DNA of 64,000 bases from positions 4,293,001 to 4,357,000 of the forward strand of contig NZ_CP088247.1 in the NCBI RefSeq assembly GCF_021117295.1, given 5' to 3'. Source of the DNA: Methylorubrum sp. B1-46. GTDB lineage: Bacteria > Pseudomonadota > Alphaproteobacteria > Rhizobiales > Beijerinckiaceae. This document shows, one piece after another, positions 1 to 8,768 of the stretch. Both the position numbers and the translations under genes were made by a program. Below the pieces are notes generated by a model. It was not told where the DNA came from. It worked only from the letters and a program-made list of their open reading frames with translations, and searched no databases. Within the stretch, counting starts at the first letter, position 1, and each line of letters opens with the position of its first letter.

Positions 1-35
1 ATCCGGATCTCGCCAAGGTCTACAATCTGCCCTGA
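1..35 (+). CDS. C-terminal tail of an unidentified protein (partial)
   Basis: The frame that begins at base 3 reads PDLAKVYNLP and ends in TGA at 33-35, before hspQ on the same strand. The tail is too short to assign to a family, and whether it is coding at all rests only on frame and position. Confidence 0.35.
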   Translation, partial: PDLAKVYNLP

Positions 36-94
36 TCGTCGCGGATGGTGGCCTCGCGTTGGAACGGAAGGGGCGCGAGGCCTATCTATCGGTC

Positions 95-433
95 ATGACC
101 CAGACCAGCATGAGAACCGCGAAATTCGGCCTCGGGGCGGTGGTCCGGCACCGGATCTACCCGTTCCGCGGCGTCGTGTTCGACGTGGACCCGGAATTCG
201 CCAACACCGAGGAATGGTGGCTCGCCATTCCCGAGGAGGTCCGGCCGCGCAAGGACCAGCCGTTCTACCACCTGCTCGCCGAGAACGCGGACAGCGAGTA
301 CGTCGCCTACGTCTCCGAGCAGAACCTCGTGCCCGACACCTCCGGCGAGGCCCTGCGCCATGCCGGCATCCCCGAGGTGTTCGAGCGCAGCGCCGACGGC
401 GCCTACCGTATGCGGATCGGCCACGCGAACTGA
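95..433 (+). CDS. hspQ: Heat shock protein HspQ (YccV-like, hemimethylated-DNA-binding fold)
   Basis: This is a 112-residue cytoplasmic protein of the HspQ/YccV family. In enterobacteria HspQ affects stability of mutant DnaA and acts as a specificity factor for the Lon protease. The visible family pattern is KFGLGAVVRHRIYPFRGVV near the N-terminus, then the VDPEF segment, the PFYHLLAEN segment and the AYVSEQNL segment, as in the E. coli 105-residue protein. I chose the ATG at 95 because the family starts just before KFG; an in-frame ATG at 59 would add twelve residues unlike the family. It is followed by a 216-bp gap holding one dispersed hairpin repeat. Confidence 0.88.
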   Translation: MTQTSMRTAKFGLGAVVRHRIYPFRGVVFDVDPEFANTEEWWLAIPEEVRPRKDQPFYHLLAENADSEYVAYVSEQNLVPDTSGEALRHAGIPEVFERSADGAYRMRIGHAN

Positions 434-525
434 CCGTCGTTCCGCCCGTCGGGCCGGAAGCGTAACGGTCCCGGCGCGGAACGCTTTGTTCAACCGCGAC
501 CGCTATCAGGTGCAGCAACGTAAGA

Positions 526-572
526 GCATCGTCCCGAAAGGTGGCCGCCGCCTTTCGGAGAAAGATGGTGCA
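526..572 (+). repeat. Dispersed hairpin repeat, family R1, copy 1 (degenerate right arm)
   Basis: The left arm GCATCGTCCCGAAAG (526-540) is identical to the copy at 35898. It is followed by a GGCCGCCG loop and a CTTTCGG right arm, after which the match decays to GAGAAAGATGGTGC. It lies in the gap between hspQ and the GGDEF gene. Other copies are at 22811, 28008 (minus strand) and 35898. Confidence 0.8.
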
Positions 573-649
573 AGAACAAGAGACGAGCGCATCGTGCCGG
601 ATCCGGTCTCCAGCCCGATGCGCTCGCGTTGCATGAGGTCCTGATCGCG

Positions 650-1906
650 ATGGACGTGGTCACCATGCTGTTCATGAGCCTCGTGGCGGCCGCCGCCGCC
701 GCGGGCTTTCTCGCGTTCGAGTGGCGGACCCTGCGCAACCGGGTGCTGCTGTTCTGGAGCGCCGGCTTCGCCGTCATCGTCCTCGGCAGTTCGCTGTCGC
801 TGCTGCGCGCCACTTCCTTCCTCGTCGGGGTCTGGTTCGCCAACGGCCTGCTCGTGGTGGCCCATCTCCTGTTCCTGTTCGGCGTCGCCCGCTTCACCGG
901 GCGCCGGGTCGCGCCCCTCTGGTGGGGCCTGCTGCTGCCCTGGGCCGGGCTCCTGCTCCTGCCCGAGGGAATCGACCCCACCCCCGTCTTCGCGATCACG
1001 GGTTCCACCCTCGTCGCCGCGGTCGCGCTGAAGGCCGCTCACGGCCTGCTGTCGCGCGCGGGCGCGCCGTTCGAGGAGCGGACCGCGGCTTCGGACGGCC
1101 TCGGCTTCGTCTTCGCCGTCCACGGCGCCTTCTACGCCGCCAAGGCGCTGATGGTGCCGCTGCCCGGCGCCTTCGTCAGCATCGTCGGCTTCAAGGGCGT
1201 GCTGATCCAGGTCTCGCTGGTGGAAGGCATCGTCGTCGAGGTGCTGCTCGCCCTGCTGATGGCCGCCGCCGTGCGCCGCCGCCGTGAGGAGGCGATGACG
1301 GCCTTGGCCGAGCGCGACGCCCTCACCGGCCTCTACAACCGCCGCGCCTTCGAGAGCCGGGCGCAGGCGGCGCTCGACGCCATGGCCGCGCGGCATCGGC
1401 CGGGGGCGCTGCTACTGCTCGACATCGACCGCTTCAAGACGGTCAACGACAGCTTCGGCCACGCCGTCGGCGACCGCCTCCTCGTGGGGCTGGCCGAGGT
1501 GCTGACAGAGGTGCTCGAAGCCGGCCCGACACGGGAGGCGATCCCGGCGCGGCTCGGCGGGGACGAGTTCGTGATCCTGGCGCCGGGGCTGGACGAGGCG
1601 GCGGTCCGCGCGCTGGGCGCGGCGATCGGCGCCCGCATGGCCCGCGCGGGCGGGCGGGATCTGCCGGCCGGCGCCACGGTGAGCATCGGCGCCGCCCTGT
1701 TCACCGCGGGGTCGGTCAAGCCGGACCTGTCGCTCGAATCCCTGACGGCCTCGGCCGACGCGGCGCTCTACGAGGCGAAGCGCCAGGGCCGCGACCGGCT
1801 GCACCTCCGGCGCCTGGTGCCGCCCGCGCCGGAACGCGGCTGCGGGCACCGCCGGGCGGACACGGCGCCATCCCCGCTCGCCTCCGGGGAGGGCTGCTGC
1901 GCCTGA
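650..1906 (+). CDS. Membrane-bound GGDEF diguanylate cyclase
   Basis: A 418-residue protein with about six hydrophobic segments in its first 210 residues, followed by a GGDEF domain (roughly 220-390). The domain starts at ALAERDALTGLYNRRAF and carries an intact RLGGDEFVIL active-site loop near residue 303, so it should make cyclic di-GMP from two GTP. No RxxD inhibitory site is visible just upstream of GGDEF, which suggests weak product inhibition. The N-terminal part is presumably a membrane sensor of unknown ligand. The ATG at 650 starts directly at the first membrane helix; an ATG at 629 is in frame and adds seven residues. An HD-GYP gene of opposite activity lies 5.5 kb downstream. Confidence 0.87.
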   Translation: MDVVTMLFMSLVAAAAAAGFLAFEWRTLRNRVLLFWSAGFAVIVLGSSLSLLRATSFLVGVWFANGLLVVAHLLFLFGVARFTGRRVAPLWWGLLLPWAGLLLLPEGIDPTPVFAITGSTLVAAVALKAAHGLLSRAGAPFEERTAASDGLGFVFAVHGAFYAAKALMVPLPGAFVSIVGFKGVLIQVSLVEGIVVEVLLALLMAAAVRRRREEAMTALAERDALTGLYNRRAFESRAQAALDAMAARHRPGALLLLDIDRFKTVNDSFGHAVGDRLLVGLAEVLTEVLEAGPTREAIPARLGGDEFVILAPGLDEAAVRALGAAIGARMARAGGRDLPAGATVSIGAALFTAGSVKPDLSLESLTASADAALYEAKRQGRDRLHLRRLVPPAPERGCGHRRADTAPSPLASGEGCCA

Positions 1907-1990
1907 GGGCGCCGGGACCCGCTTCAAGGCTCAATCACGGCCCGACGACGAAGGGGCACCCGCATCGCGGACGCCCCCGTCGATCATTCA

Positions 1991-2070
1991 GTGTCTCTCA
2001 CAAAACTCCCATTGCTCAGTCGTCTACAGAGCGAGAACGGCCGGTGATCGGGAGTTTTGTGAGGCACTCT
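1991..2070 (+). repeat. 80-bp dispersed palindromic repeat, family R3, copy A
   Basis: Perfect 14-bp inverted arms, CTCACAAAACTCCC (1997-2010) and its complement (2050-2063), enclose a core with CAGAGCGAGAACGGCCGGTGA. Two further copies in the opposite orientation lie at 53941-54018 and 54641-54706 and share both the outer GTGTCTCTCAC edge and the core. It sits between convergent genes, downstream of the GGDEF gene. Confidence 0.8.
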
Positions 2071-2110
2071 CAGTCGATTGAAGGAGAGACCGGACCGGTC
2101 CCGACCGGCG

Positions 2111-2293
2111 TCAGGAGATCAGGTCGAGCTTGGCCGTCTCGAAGCCGCCCGCCTGTAGGGTATCGGGGAGGGCGGAGGAATCGGGATAGCCGGCCTCGCG
2201 GGCCATGGCGTCGAGGGCGGTGCGCTCGTCGTCGGCGCTGCCGGTCCAGAGGATGGCGCCGCTGGTCTTCTGCCGAATCTGGAAGATGCTCAT
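2111..2293 (-). CDS. Small hypothetical protein (60 aa)
   Basis: The protein starts MSIFQIRQKTSGAILWTGSA and is acidic and soluble, with no signal peptide or membrane helix. The chosen ATG at 2293 gives 60 residues; the longer upstream open frame has composition unlike protein. I do not recognise a characterised family. It is transcribed away from the RND efflux operon, sharing a 247-bp divergent region with it. Confidence 0.6.
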   Translation of the reverse strand: MSIFQIRQKTSGAILWTGSADDERTALDAMAREAGYPDSSALPDTLQAGGFETAKLDLIS

Positions 2294-2540
2294 GGTGAAC
2301 CGTCCGTCGTCGAAAATCTCTCGACGGGACAACCCAGCGAAACCAGCCCGGTTGCAGGAGTGAGCGCAGGAAAGACTGATTCGAGCACCGTCTTCGGACG
2401 GGTCGGCGGATGAAAGCTTCGTTCCCGTACGGCAACACAGTATGATGTTGCAGCGCGCCGACGATCGGGCGCCATGAAATCGCCGGTTGCGACACGGAAT
2501 TAGGCTGCGGCGCATCGGCGCGCCCTAAAGGCGATTCGCG

Positions 2541-3758
2541 ATGTCGACCCGCTCCCTGCCTCGTTCCGTCGCGGTTCTGCTCGCCGCTGTCTGTCTCGCC
2601 GGCCCGTTTTCCGTCCGCGCGACCGAGGCCCCTCCTACCTCTTCCGTACCCGATCCGGCCGCACTGCTGCCCGCGGTGAGCGTGGTCCCGGCCGAGCGGC
2701 GGGAGATCGTCGAGCGGGCGGTGGTCACCGGGACGCTGGTGCCTCGCGACGAGATCCTCGTCGCCCCCGAGGTCGAGGGCCTGCGCATCGTCGCCCTGCT
2801 GGTCGAGGAGGGCGACCGGGTCGAGCGCGGCGCGGTGCTGGCAAAACTCTCGCTGGAGATGATCGAGACGCAGGAGGCCGCCAACCTCGCGACCACCGCG
2901 AAGGCCGAGGCCGCGATCATCCAGGCCCGCAGCCAGATCGTCCAGGCGCAGGCCGTCCAGACCGAGGCGCGCCAGGCCCTGGAGCGGGCGCAGGCGCTGG
3001 TGAAGACCGGCAACGCCACCGCCGTCACCCTGGAGCAGCGGGTCTCGGCGGCGCAGGGCGCCGACGGCCGGCTCGACGCGGCACGCGCCGGGCTGGCGCT
3101 CGCCGAGGCGGATCTCGCCGCGGCGCGGGCGCAAGCGCGCGAGATCGGCCTGCGCCGGGCCCGCACCGAGATCCGGGCTCCGGAGGCCGGCATCGTCAGC
3201 CGCCGCACGGCGCGGGTCGGCGCCACCGCGAGTGCGGTCGGCGAGCCGCTGTTCCGCCTGATTGCCCGCGGCGAGATCGAACTGGAGGGCGAGGTGCCCG
3301 AATTCGCCCTGCCGCAGTTGAAGGTCGAGGCCCCGGTCCGCCTCGAATGGGAGGACGGGCGCGTGACGCCCGGCGCCGTGCGCCGGGTCTATCCCGAGGT
3401 CGACCGGGCGACCCGCCTCGGCCGGGTCCGCATCCGCCTGGACGCCGACCCGGCCCTGCATATCGGCGCCTTCGCCCGCGGCCGTGTCGAGGTCGCCCGG
3501 CGCGAGGGCGTGGCGGTGCCGCTCGCCGCCGTGCTCTACGCCGCCGACGGCTCGGCCGGCGTGCTCGCCGTCGCGGACGGCCGCGTCTCCGCCCGCCGGG
3601 TCGAGACCGGCCTCTCGGCGGAAGGATTTACCGAAATCCGCTCCGGCATCGCCGCGGGGGAGGCCGTGGTCGCCCGCGCCGGCTCGTTCCTGCGCGACGG
3701 CGACCGGGTGCGGCCCGTGCTCCCCGCCGTGCCCCAAGCCGCGGCCGGGACTCGCTGA
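2541..3758 (+). CDS. RND efflux system periplasmic adaptor (HlyD/AcrA membrane fusion protein)
   Basis: A 405-residue periplasmic adaptor that would link the inner-membrane pump encoded next to it to an outer-membrane channel. It has a signal peptide (LPRSVAVLLAAVCLAGPF), a lipoyl/barrel-sandwich half near residues 65-105 (VAPEVEGLRIVALLVEEGDRV), an alanine/glutamine-rich helical hairpin about 105-210, the second lipoyl half (RAPEAGIVSRRTARVGA in sense), and beta-barrel plus membrane-proximal domains to the end. It ends 10 bases before the pump gene, so the two form an operon. No outer-membrane factor gene follows, so the pump probably shares a TolC-like channel encoded elsewhere. Confidence 0.9.
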   Translation: MSTRSLPRSVAVLLAAVCLAGPFSVRATEAPPTSSVPDPAALLPAVSVVPAERREIVERAVVTGTLVPRDEILVAPEVEGLRIVALLVEEGDRVERGAVLAKLSLEMIETQEAANLATTAKAEAAIIQARSQIVQAQAVQTEARQALERAQALVKTGNATAVTLEQRVSAAQGADGRLDAARAGLALAEADLAAARAQAREIGLRRARTEIRAPEAGIVSRRTARVGATASAVGEPLFRLIARGEIELEGEVPEFALPQLKVEAPVRLEWEDGRVTPGAVRRVYPEVDRATRLGRVRIRLDADPALHIGAFARGRVEVARREGVAVPLAAVLYAADGSAGVLAVADGRVSARRVETGLSAEGFTEIRSGIAAGEAVVARAGSFLRDGDRVRPVLPAVPQAAAGTR

Positions 3759-3768
3759 GGATCATCGC

Positions 3769-6700
3769 ATGCGCCTCAACGTCTCGGCCTGGGCGATCCG
3801 CAAGCCGATCCCCTCCCTCGTGCTGTTCCTCGTGCTGATGGTGCTCGGCCTCGTCAGCTTCCGGTCCCTGCCGATCACGCGGTTTCCCAACATCGACATC
3901 CCGATCGTCTCGGTGACGATCACGCAGTCGGGCGCCGCTCCTTCCGAACTGCAGACTCAGGTCACGAAATGGGTCGAGGATTCGGTGGCCGGAGTGAAGG
4001 GGGTCAAGCACATCCTCTCGACCATCTCGGAGGGCGCCTCGGTCACCACGATCGAGTTCCGCCTGGAGGTGAACCAGGACCGCGCCGTCAACGACGTGAA
4101 GGACGCGATCTCCAAGATCCGCATCAACCTGCCGCGCACCATCGACGAGCCGATCATCAGCCGCGTCGAGATCGCCGGGTTGCCGATCATGATCTACGGC
4201 GCCTCGGCGCCGGCCATGACGCCCGAAGACCTGTCGTGGTTCGTTGACGACGTGGTCGCCCGCCAGCTCCAGGGGGTGAAGGGCGTGGGCGGCGTCGAGC
4301 GGCTCGGCGGCGTCGCCCGCGAGATCCGCGTGACCCTCAAGCCCGACCGGCTGCTCGCGCTCGGCATCACCGCGGCCGACGTGAACCGGCAATTGCGCCT
4401 CACCTCCGCCGACATGGCCGGCGGGCGCGGGGAACTCGCCGGCGGCGAGCAGTCGATCCGCACGCTCGGCGCCGCGTCGAGCCTGGAGACGCTGGGGGCC
4501 ACCTCCATCGTCGTGCCAGGCGGGCGCAAGGTGCGCCTCGACGCGTTGGCGAGCCTGATGGACGCGGCCGAGGAGCCGCGCACCTTCGCCCGCTTCAACG
4601 GCGAGCCGGTGGTGGGCTTCGCCATCTCCCGCGCCATGGGAGCGAGCGACGCCGAGGTCGCGGTTGCGGTCGCCCGGCGCATCGAGACGCTGCACGCCGA
4701 GAATCCGGGCGTGCGCTTCGACCTGATCGATACCAGCGTCGTCAACACCATCGGCAATTACCACTCGGCGATGATCGGCCTGCTGGAGGGCGCCGCGCTC
4801 GCGGTGATCGTGGTGTTCCTGTTCCTGCGCGATTGGCGCGCCACGCTGATCGCGGCTCTGGCGCTGCCGCTCTCGGTGCTGCCGACCTTCTGGGTGATGA
4901 GCGCGCTCGGCTTCTCCCTCAACGCGGTCAGCCTGCTCGCGATCACGCTGGTGACCGGCATCCTCGTCGACGACGCCATCGTCGAGATCGAGAACATCGT
5001 CCGCCACATGCGGATGGGCAAATCCGCCTACCGCGCCGCGCTGGAAGCCGCCGACGAGATCGGCCTCGCGGTGATCGCCATCACCGCGACCATCATCGCG
5101 ATCTTCGCCCCCGTCTCCTTCATGCCCGGCATCGCCGGCCAGTACTTCAAGCAGTTCGGGCTCACCATCGCGGCGGCGGTGTTCGTGTCGCTGCTGGTGG
5201 CGCGCCTGATCACGCCGCTGCTTGCCGCCTACTTCCTGCGCGACCACGGCCCGGACCACGCGCGCGAGGGTTTGATGATGCGCGCCTACACCCGCCTCGT
5301 GGCGTGGTCGGTGCGGCACAAGTACCTGACGCTGATCTTAGGGCTGGCCTGCTTTGCCGGCTCGATCGCCTCGACCCGGCTCCTGCCCGCGGGCTTCATC
5401 CCGGCCGAGGACGCCGCGCGCACGATGTTCGTAGTCGAGCTGCCCCCCGGCGCCCGGCTCGACGACACCCAGCGCCTCTCCGACGGCCTCGTCGAGACCC
5501 TCCGCCGGATGCCCGAGGTCCGCTCCGTCTTCGTCGATGGCGGGCGCCAACTGCCCGGCAAGAAGGAGGTGCGGCTGGCGAGCCTGACCGTGAACCTCAC
5601 CCCGAAGAGCGACCGCGCCCTGACCCAGAAGCAGGTCGATCTCAAGATCTCAAGCGTCCTGCGGCAGGTGCCCGACATCCGCTTCTGGTCGCTGCAGGAG
5701 GGCGGGCAGCGGGAATTCGCGCTGATCGTGTCGGGGCCCGACAAGACGGTGGTGGCCGACGTCGCCGCCCGGCTCCAGCGCGAGGCGGCGGGCGTGCCCC
5801 ACCTCGTCAACGTGATCTCGACCGCGCCGCTCGACCGCACCGAACTGCGCATCACCCCCAGACCGGGCGTGGCCGCCGATCTCGGCGTCTCGACCGACGT
5901 CATCGCCGAGACGGTGCGGGTCGGCACCATCGGCGATATCGCCGCCAACCTCGCCAAGTTCAACGCCAAGGACCGCCAGATTCCGATCCGGGTGATGCTG
6001 CCCGAGCGCCTGCGCGGGCAACTGCCTGAGATCGCGAGCCTGAAGGTGCCGGTGAAGGCCGGCGCGGCGGTGCCGCTCGCCACCGTGGCCGACCTGACGC
6101 TCGGGCGCGGCCCGACCGCCATCGATCGCTACGACCGCACCGTGCGCGTCGCCATCGAGGGCGACCTCCAGGGCTCGGACGCGCTCGGCTCGATCATCGA
6201 GCAGGTGATGGCGCTCCCCGCCGCCACGAACCTTCCCGAGGGCGTCACCATCCGCCAGACGGGCGATGCCGAGATCATGGGCGAGGTGTTCGAGGGCTTC
6301 GCGCTCGCCATGGGCGCCGGGCTGATGATGGTGTTCGGGGTCCTCGTTCTGCTGTTCGGCAACTTCCTCCAGCCGCTCACGATCCTGTTCTCGCTGCCGC
6401 TCTCCATCGGCGGGGCGATCCTCGGGCTCTTGATCTTCCACATGCCGATCTCGATGCCCGTCGTCATCGGCATCCTGATGCTGATGGGCGTGGTGACCAA
6501 GAACGCGATCATGCTGGTCGATTTCGCCATCGAGGAGATGGCCCGCGGCGTCGATCGCGTCACCGCCATCGTCGATGCCGGCCGCAAGCGGGCGCGACCC
6601 ATCGTGATGACCACCATCGCCATGGCGGCCGGCATGGTGCCCTCGGCGATGGCGCTCGGCATCGGCGGCGAGTTCCGCGCGCCGATGGCGGTGGCGGTGA

Positions 6701-6924
6701 TCGGCGGCCTGATCGTCTCGACCGGCCTGTCGCTCGTGTTCGTGCCGGCGATCTTCCTGCTGGTCGATGACCTGTCGCGGCTGTTCGTGCGCCTGTTCGG
6801 CCGCTTCGTCGGCGAGGCGGACGAGCCGGCGGCGGGGCAGGGCGGAGCGGAGGAGGAGCCCTATCGTCCGGGCTTGCCGGCCAACCTTGGCGGGCTCGAC
6901 CGGAGGCCGGCCGCCGCCGAGTGA
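3769..6924 (+). CDS. RND (HAE1-type) multidrug efflux permease
   Basis: A 1051-residue inner-membrane proton-driven exporter. It has the usual two-half plan: TM1 at residues 10-30, a large periplasmic loop, TM2-6 from about 340, then a second half with the same order. Family signatures include RFPNIDIPIVSV after TM1, GILVDDAIVEIENIVRHM in TM4 with the paired aspartates of the proton relay, and GVVTKNAIMLVDFAIEEM in TM10. I chose the ATG at 3769, ten bases after the adaptor stop, because the protein then begins MRLNVSAWAIRKPIPS as in HAE1 pumps. Substrates cannot be read from sequence. Confidence 0.92.
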   Translation: MRLNVSAWAIRKPIPSLVLFLVLMVLGLVSFRSLPITRFPNIDIPIVSVTITQSGAAPSELQTQVTKWVEDSVAGVKGVKHILSTISEGASVTTIEFRLEVNQDRAVNDVKDAISKIRINLPRTIDEPIISRVEIAGLPIMIYGASAPAMTPEDLSWFVDDVVARQLQGVKGVGGVERLGGVAREIRVTLKPDRLLALGITAADVNRQLRLTSADMAGGRGELAGGEQSIRTLGAASSLETLGATSIVVPGGRKVRLDALASLMDAAEEPRTFARFNGEPVVGFAISRAMGASDAEVAVAVARRIETLHAENPGVRFDLIDTSVVNTIGNYHSAMIGLLEGAALAVIVVFLFLRDWRATLIAALALPLSVLPTFWVMSALGFSLNAVSLLAITLVTGILVDDAIVEIENIVRHMRMGKSAYRAALEAADEIGLAVIAITATIIAIFAPVSFMPGIAGQYFKQFGLTIAAAVFVSLLVARLITPLLAAYFLRDHGPDHAREGLMMRAYTRLVAWSVRHKYLTLILGLACFAGSIASTRLLPAGFIPAEDAARTMFVVELPPGARLDDTQRLSDGLVETLRRMPEVRSVFVDGGRQLPGKKEVRLASLTVNLTPKSDRALTQKQVDLKISSVLRQVPDIRFWSLQEGGQREFALIVSGPDKTVVADVAARLQREAAGVPHLVNVISTAPLDRTELRITPRPGVAADLGVSTDVIAETVRVGTIGDIAANLAKFNAKDRQIPIRVMLPERLRGQLPEIASLKVPVKAGAAVPLATVADLTLGRGPTAIDRYDRTVRVAIEGDLQGSDALGSIIEQVMALPAATNLPEGVTIRQTGDAEIMGEVFEGFALAMGAGLMMVFGVLVLLFGNFLQPLTILFSLPLSIGGAILGLLIFHMPISMPVVIGILMLMGVVTKNAIMLVDFAIEEMARGVDRVTAIVDAGRKRARPIVMTTIAMAAGMVPSAMALGIGGEFRAPMAVAVIGGLIVSTGLSLVFVPAIFLLVDDLSRLFVRLFGRFVGEADEPAAGQGGAEEEPYRPGLPANLGGLDRRPAAAE

Positions 6925-7445
6925 TCCCGTTCGTGCGAGGCGCGGAATCGGAAATTCATACCAAATCCGGTCGATTCCTTCGGGATGGCGGATTTAGGTT
7001 TCGGCGGGATCCCATCGCGCCCGCGCGATGGGTGCCCTCCTCAAGGGCCGCGCGGGCTGAGCGGTACGCTCCCCGCTCCGATCGAGCGGAGACCGGATCA
7101 AACAGATCGAACGAATTGTATCAGTGCTGGTCCGGCTGGGTGGCCGTTCCGGGACGGCAATCGGAATGACGCTCCGAGATGGAACAGCGAGACGAATACG
7201 GGGTCGTCTTGAGATAAACTGCCGAAACAGGGGCCTAGAGTATCGCTTTAGGCCTCGCGTCCGAAGCGAGGCGCGGTGAAGTTTCATGGAGGCTATACCG
7301 ACGTCGGCGGCGAGGCTATGAATTGTGCGAATACGCTGGGGTTGCATGGCCGGGAGAGTGCGAAGCTTTTCGAAACACTTTTGATGTATCCGGGCCAAGC
7401 TACCGCTTCGCGTCCACCACGGGCCTTGCGGCCGATGGATGACCG
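6925..7445. other. 521-bp intergenic region with inverted repeats
   Basis: I see no gene here. It contains an AAATCCG/CGGATTT inverted repeat (6963-6969 and 6989-6995), a 10-bp perfect hairpin CCCATCGCGC-CC-GCGCGATGGG (7011-7032) that could terminate the RND operon although it has no T-run, and CCGCTC-CGATC-GAGCGG at about 7074-7090. The 3' half is less GC-rich and presumably carries the promoter of the HD-GYP gene. Confidence 0.5.
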
Positions 7446-8642
7446 ATGCGGGAACCGCGAGACCGAGACGGACGCCAGGACGCGAGCCAACGTCGCCGGG
7501 ACGAACGCCCCGAGGATGTCGTCGTCCTCGTCTCGGATCGCCGCGAGCGGGCGGAGCGTCTGGCCCGCGGCATCGCCCTCGTCCTGCCCTGCCGCGTGAT
7601 CGAGCCCGGCGCAGGCTTGCCGGCCGGCCGGCCCATCGCCTTCGTCGTCGATCTCGCCACCGACCTCTCCGCGGACCGGGCGGACGACCGGAGCCGTGCC
7701 TGGATGACCTGGCTCGCCAGGAACATCCGCGAGAGCGGGCTGCCCTGCCTCTATCTCGCCCGCGGCAACGCGGCCCAGGACGCGGCGGCCGCGGCCTTGC
7801 TCGGTGCGCCGACGGTGATCGATCCGCGCCAATCCGCCGGCATCGTCCCGACGCTTCAACGCCTCGTCGCGCAGGGGAAGGCGAGGGGCGGGCGCGCCAC
7901 GGCCCGCGGCGTGCCCGCGGCGGCCGGCGGGCCGCCCGAGATGCGGGTGGCGCGGGCCACCGCGCTCGTCACCGATCTGTTCGACAACGCCGCCGCCGGC
8001 CGGCCGCCGACCCCTGCAGAGGCTGAGGAGGGCACGCAGATCGTGCTCGACACGGTCTCCGAGATCGGCATCCGCGCCTGGCTCGATCTCGTCTGGCGCC
8101 ACGACATCCAGGTCTACCAGCACTCCTTGAGCGTGGCGGGCTTCGCCGCCGCTTTCGCCGCCGAACTCGGCTTCTCCCGCTCCGACCGGCAGCGCCTGGC
8201 CAAGGCCGCGCTCCTGCACGATGTCGGCAAGGCGCTGATCCCCCAGGCCATCCTCAACAAGCCGGGCCCGCTCACGGCCGAAGAGATGGCGGTGATGCGC
8301 ACCCACGCCGCGCTCGGCGCCGACCTGCTGGCCGGGGAGAGCGCCTTCGGGTCCGACATCCTCGACGTCGTGCGCTACCATCACGAGCGCCTCGACGGGT
8401 CCGGCTACCCGGAGGGTCTGAGGGGGGCGCAGATCGGTGACCTCGTGCGGCTCGTGGCGATCTGCGACGTGCATTCGGCCTTGACCGAGCGCCGGGTCTA
8501 CCGCCCGCCCCTCTCCGCCGCCGAGGCCGCCGCGATCATGGACGCCCAGGCCGGCCAGCTCGATCCCGACCTGCTGCGGGTCTATCGCCCGATCATCGCC
8601 CGCGCCGGAGGCGCCGCCGGCGGACCCTCCGTATTGGGCTGA
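7446..8642 (+). CDS. HD-GYP domain cyclic di-GMP phosphodiesterase
   Basis: A 398-residue soluble protein. Residues 25-130 look like a degenerate response-regulator-type receiver (ILVLVSDRRERAERLA-like start without a clear phosphoacceptor pattern). The HD-GYP domain follows about residue 180. The HD pair is in LLHDVGKALIPQAILNKPG (near 258), the second metal-binding part is RYHHERLDGSGYPEGL (near 310), and the tail reads ICDVHSALTERRVYRPP. All key residues seem intact, so it should hydrolyse cyclic di-GMP to GMP or pGpG. The ATG at 7446 is weakly supported by spacing; a GTG or TTG start is possible. Confidence 0.85.
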   Translation: MREPRDRDGRQDASQRRRDERPEDVVVLVSDRRERAERLARGIALVLPCRVIEPGAGLPAGRPIAFVVDLATDLSADRADDRSRAWMTWLARNIRESGLPCLYLARGNAAQDAAAAALLGAPTVIDPRQSAGIVPTLQRLVAQGKARGGRATARGVPAAAGGPPEMRVARATALVTDLFDNAAAGRPPTPAEAEEGTQIVLDTVSEIGIRAWLDLVWRHDIQVYQHSLSVAGFAAAFAAELGFSRSDRQRLAKAALLHDVGKALIPQAILNKPGPLTAEEMAVMRTHAALGADLLAGESAFGSDILDVVRYHHERLDGSGYPEGLRGAQIGDLVRLVAICDVHSALTERRVYRPPLSAAEAAAIMDAQAGQLDPDLLRVYRPIIARAGGAAGGPSVLG

Positions 8643-8644
8643 TC

Positions 8645-8746
8645 CCAGGGTTTCCAAAGGGCGACCCCTGTGGCGGGGCGCCGGGGTGGAACCCCGGCAT
8701 TCTTCCAGGGCTCCGCCCTGGACCCGCGAAAAGGCTCGCCTTTTCG
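8645..8746. repeat. Array of short hairpins, family R2, copy 1
   Basis: Three consecutive perfect hairpins are visible: CCGGGGT-GGA-ACCCCGG (8681-8697), CCAGGGC-TCC-GCCCTGG (8705-8721) and CGAAAAGG-CTCG-CCTTTTCG (8727-8746), preceded by a CCAAAGGGCGACCC segment. A second array with the same modules in reverse order is at 28186-28281. It lies between two convergent genes and could terminate both. Confidence 0.75.
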
Positions 8747-8768
8747 AAATCCGAAGTCTTCGCGTCGA

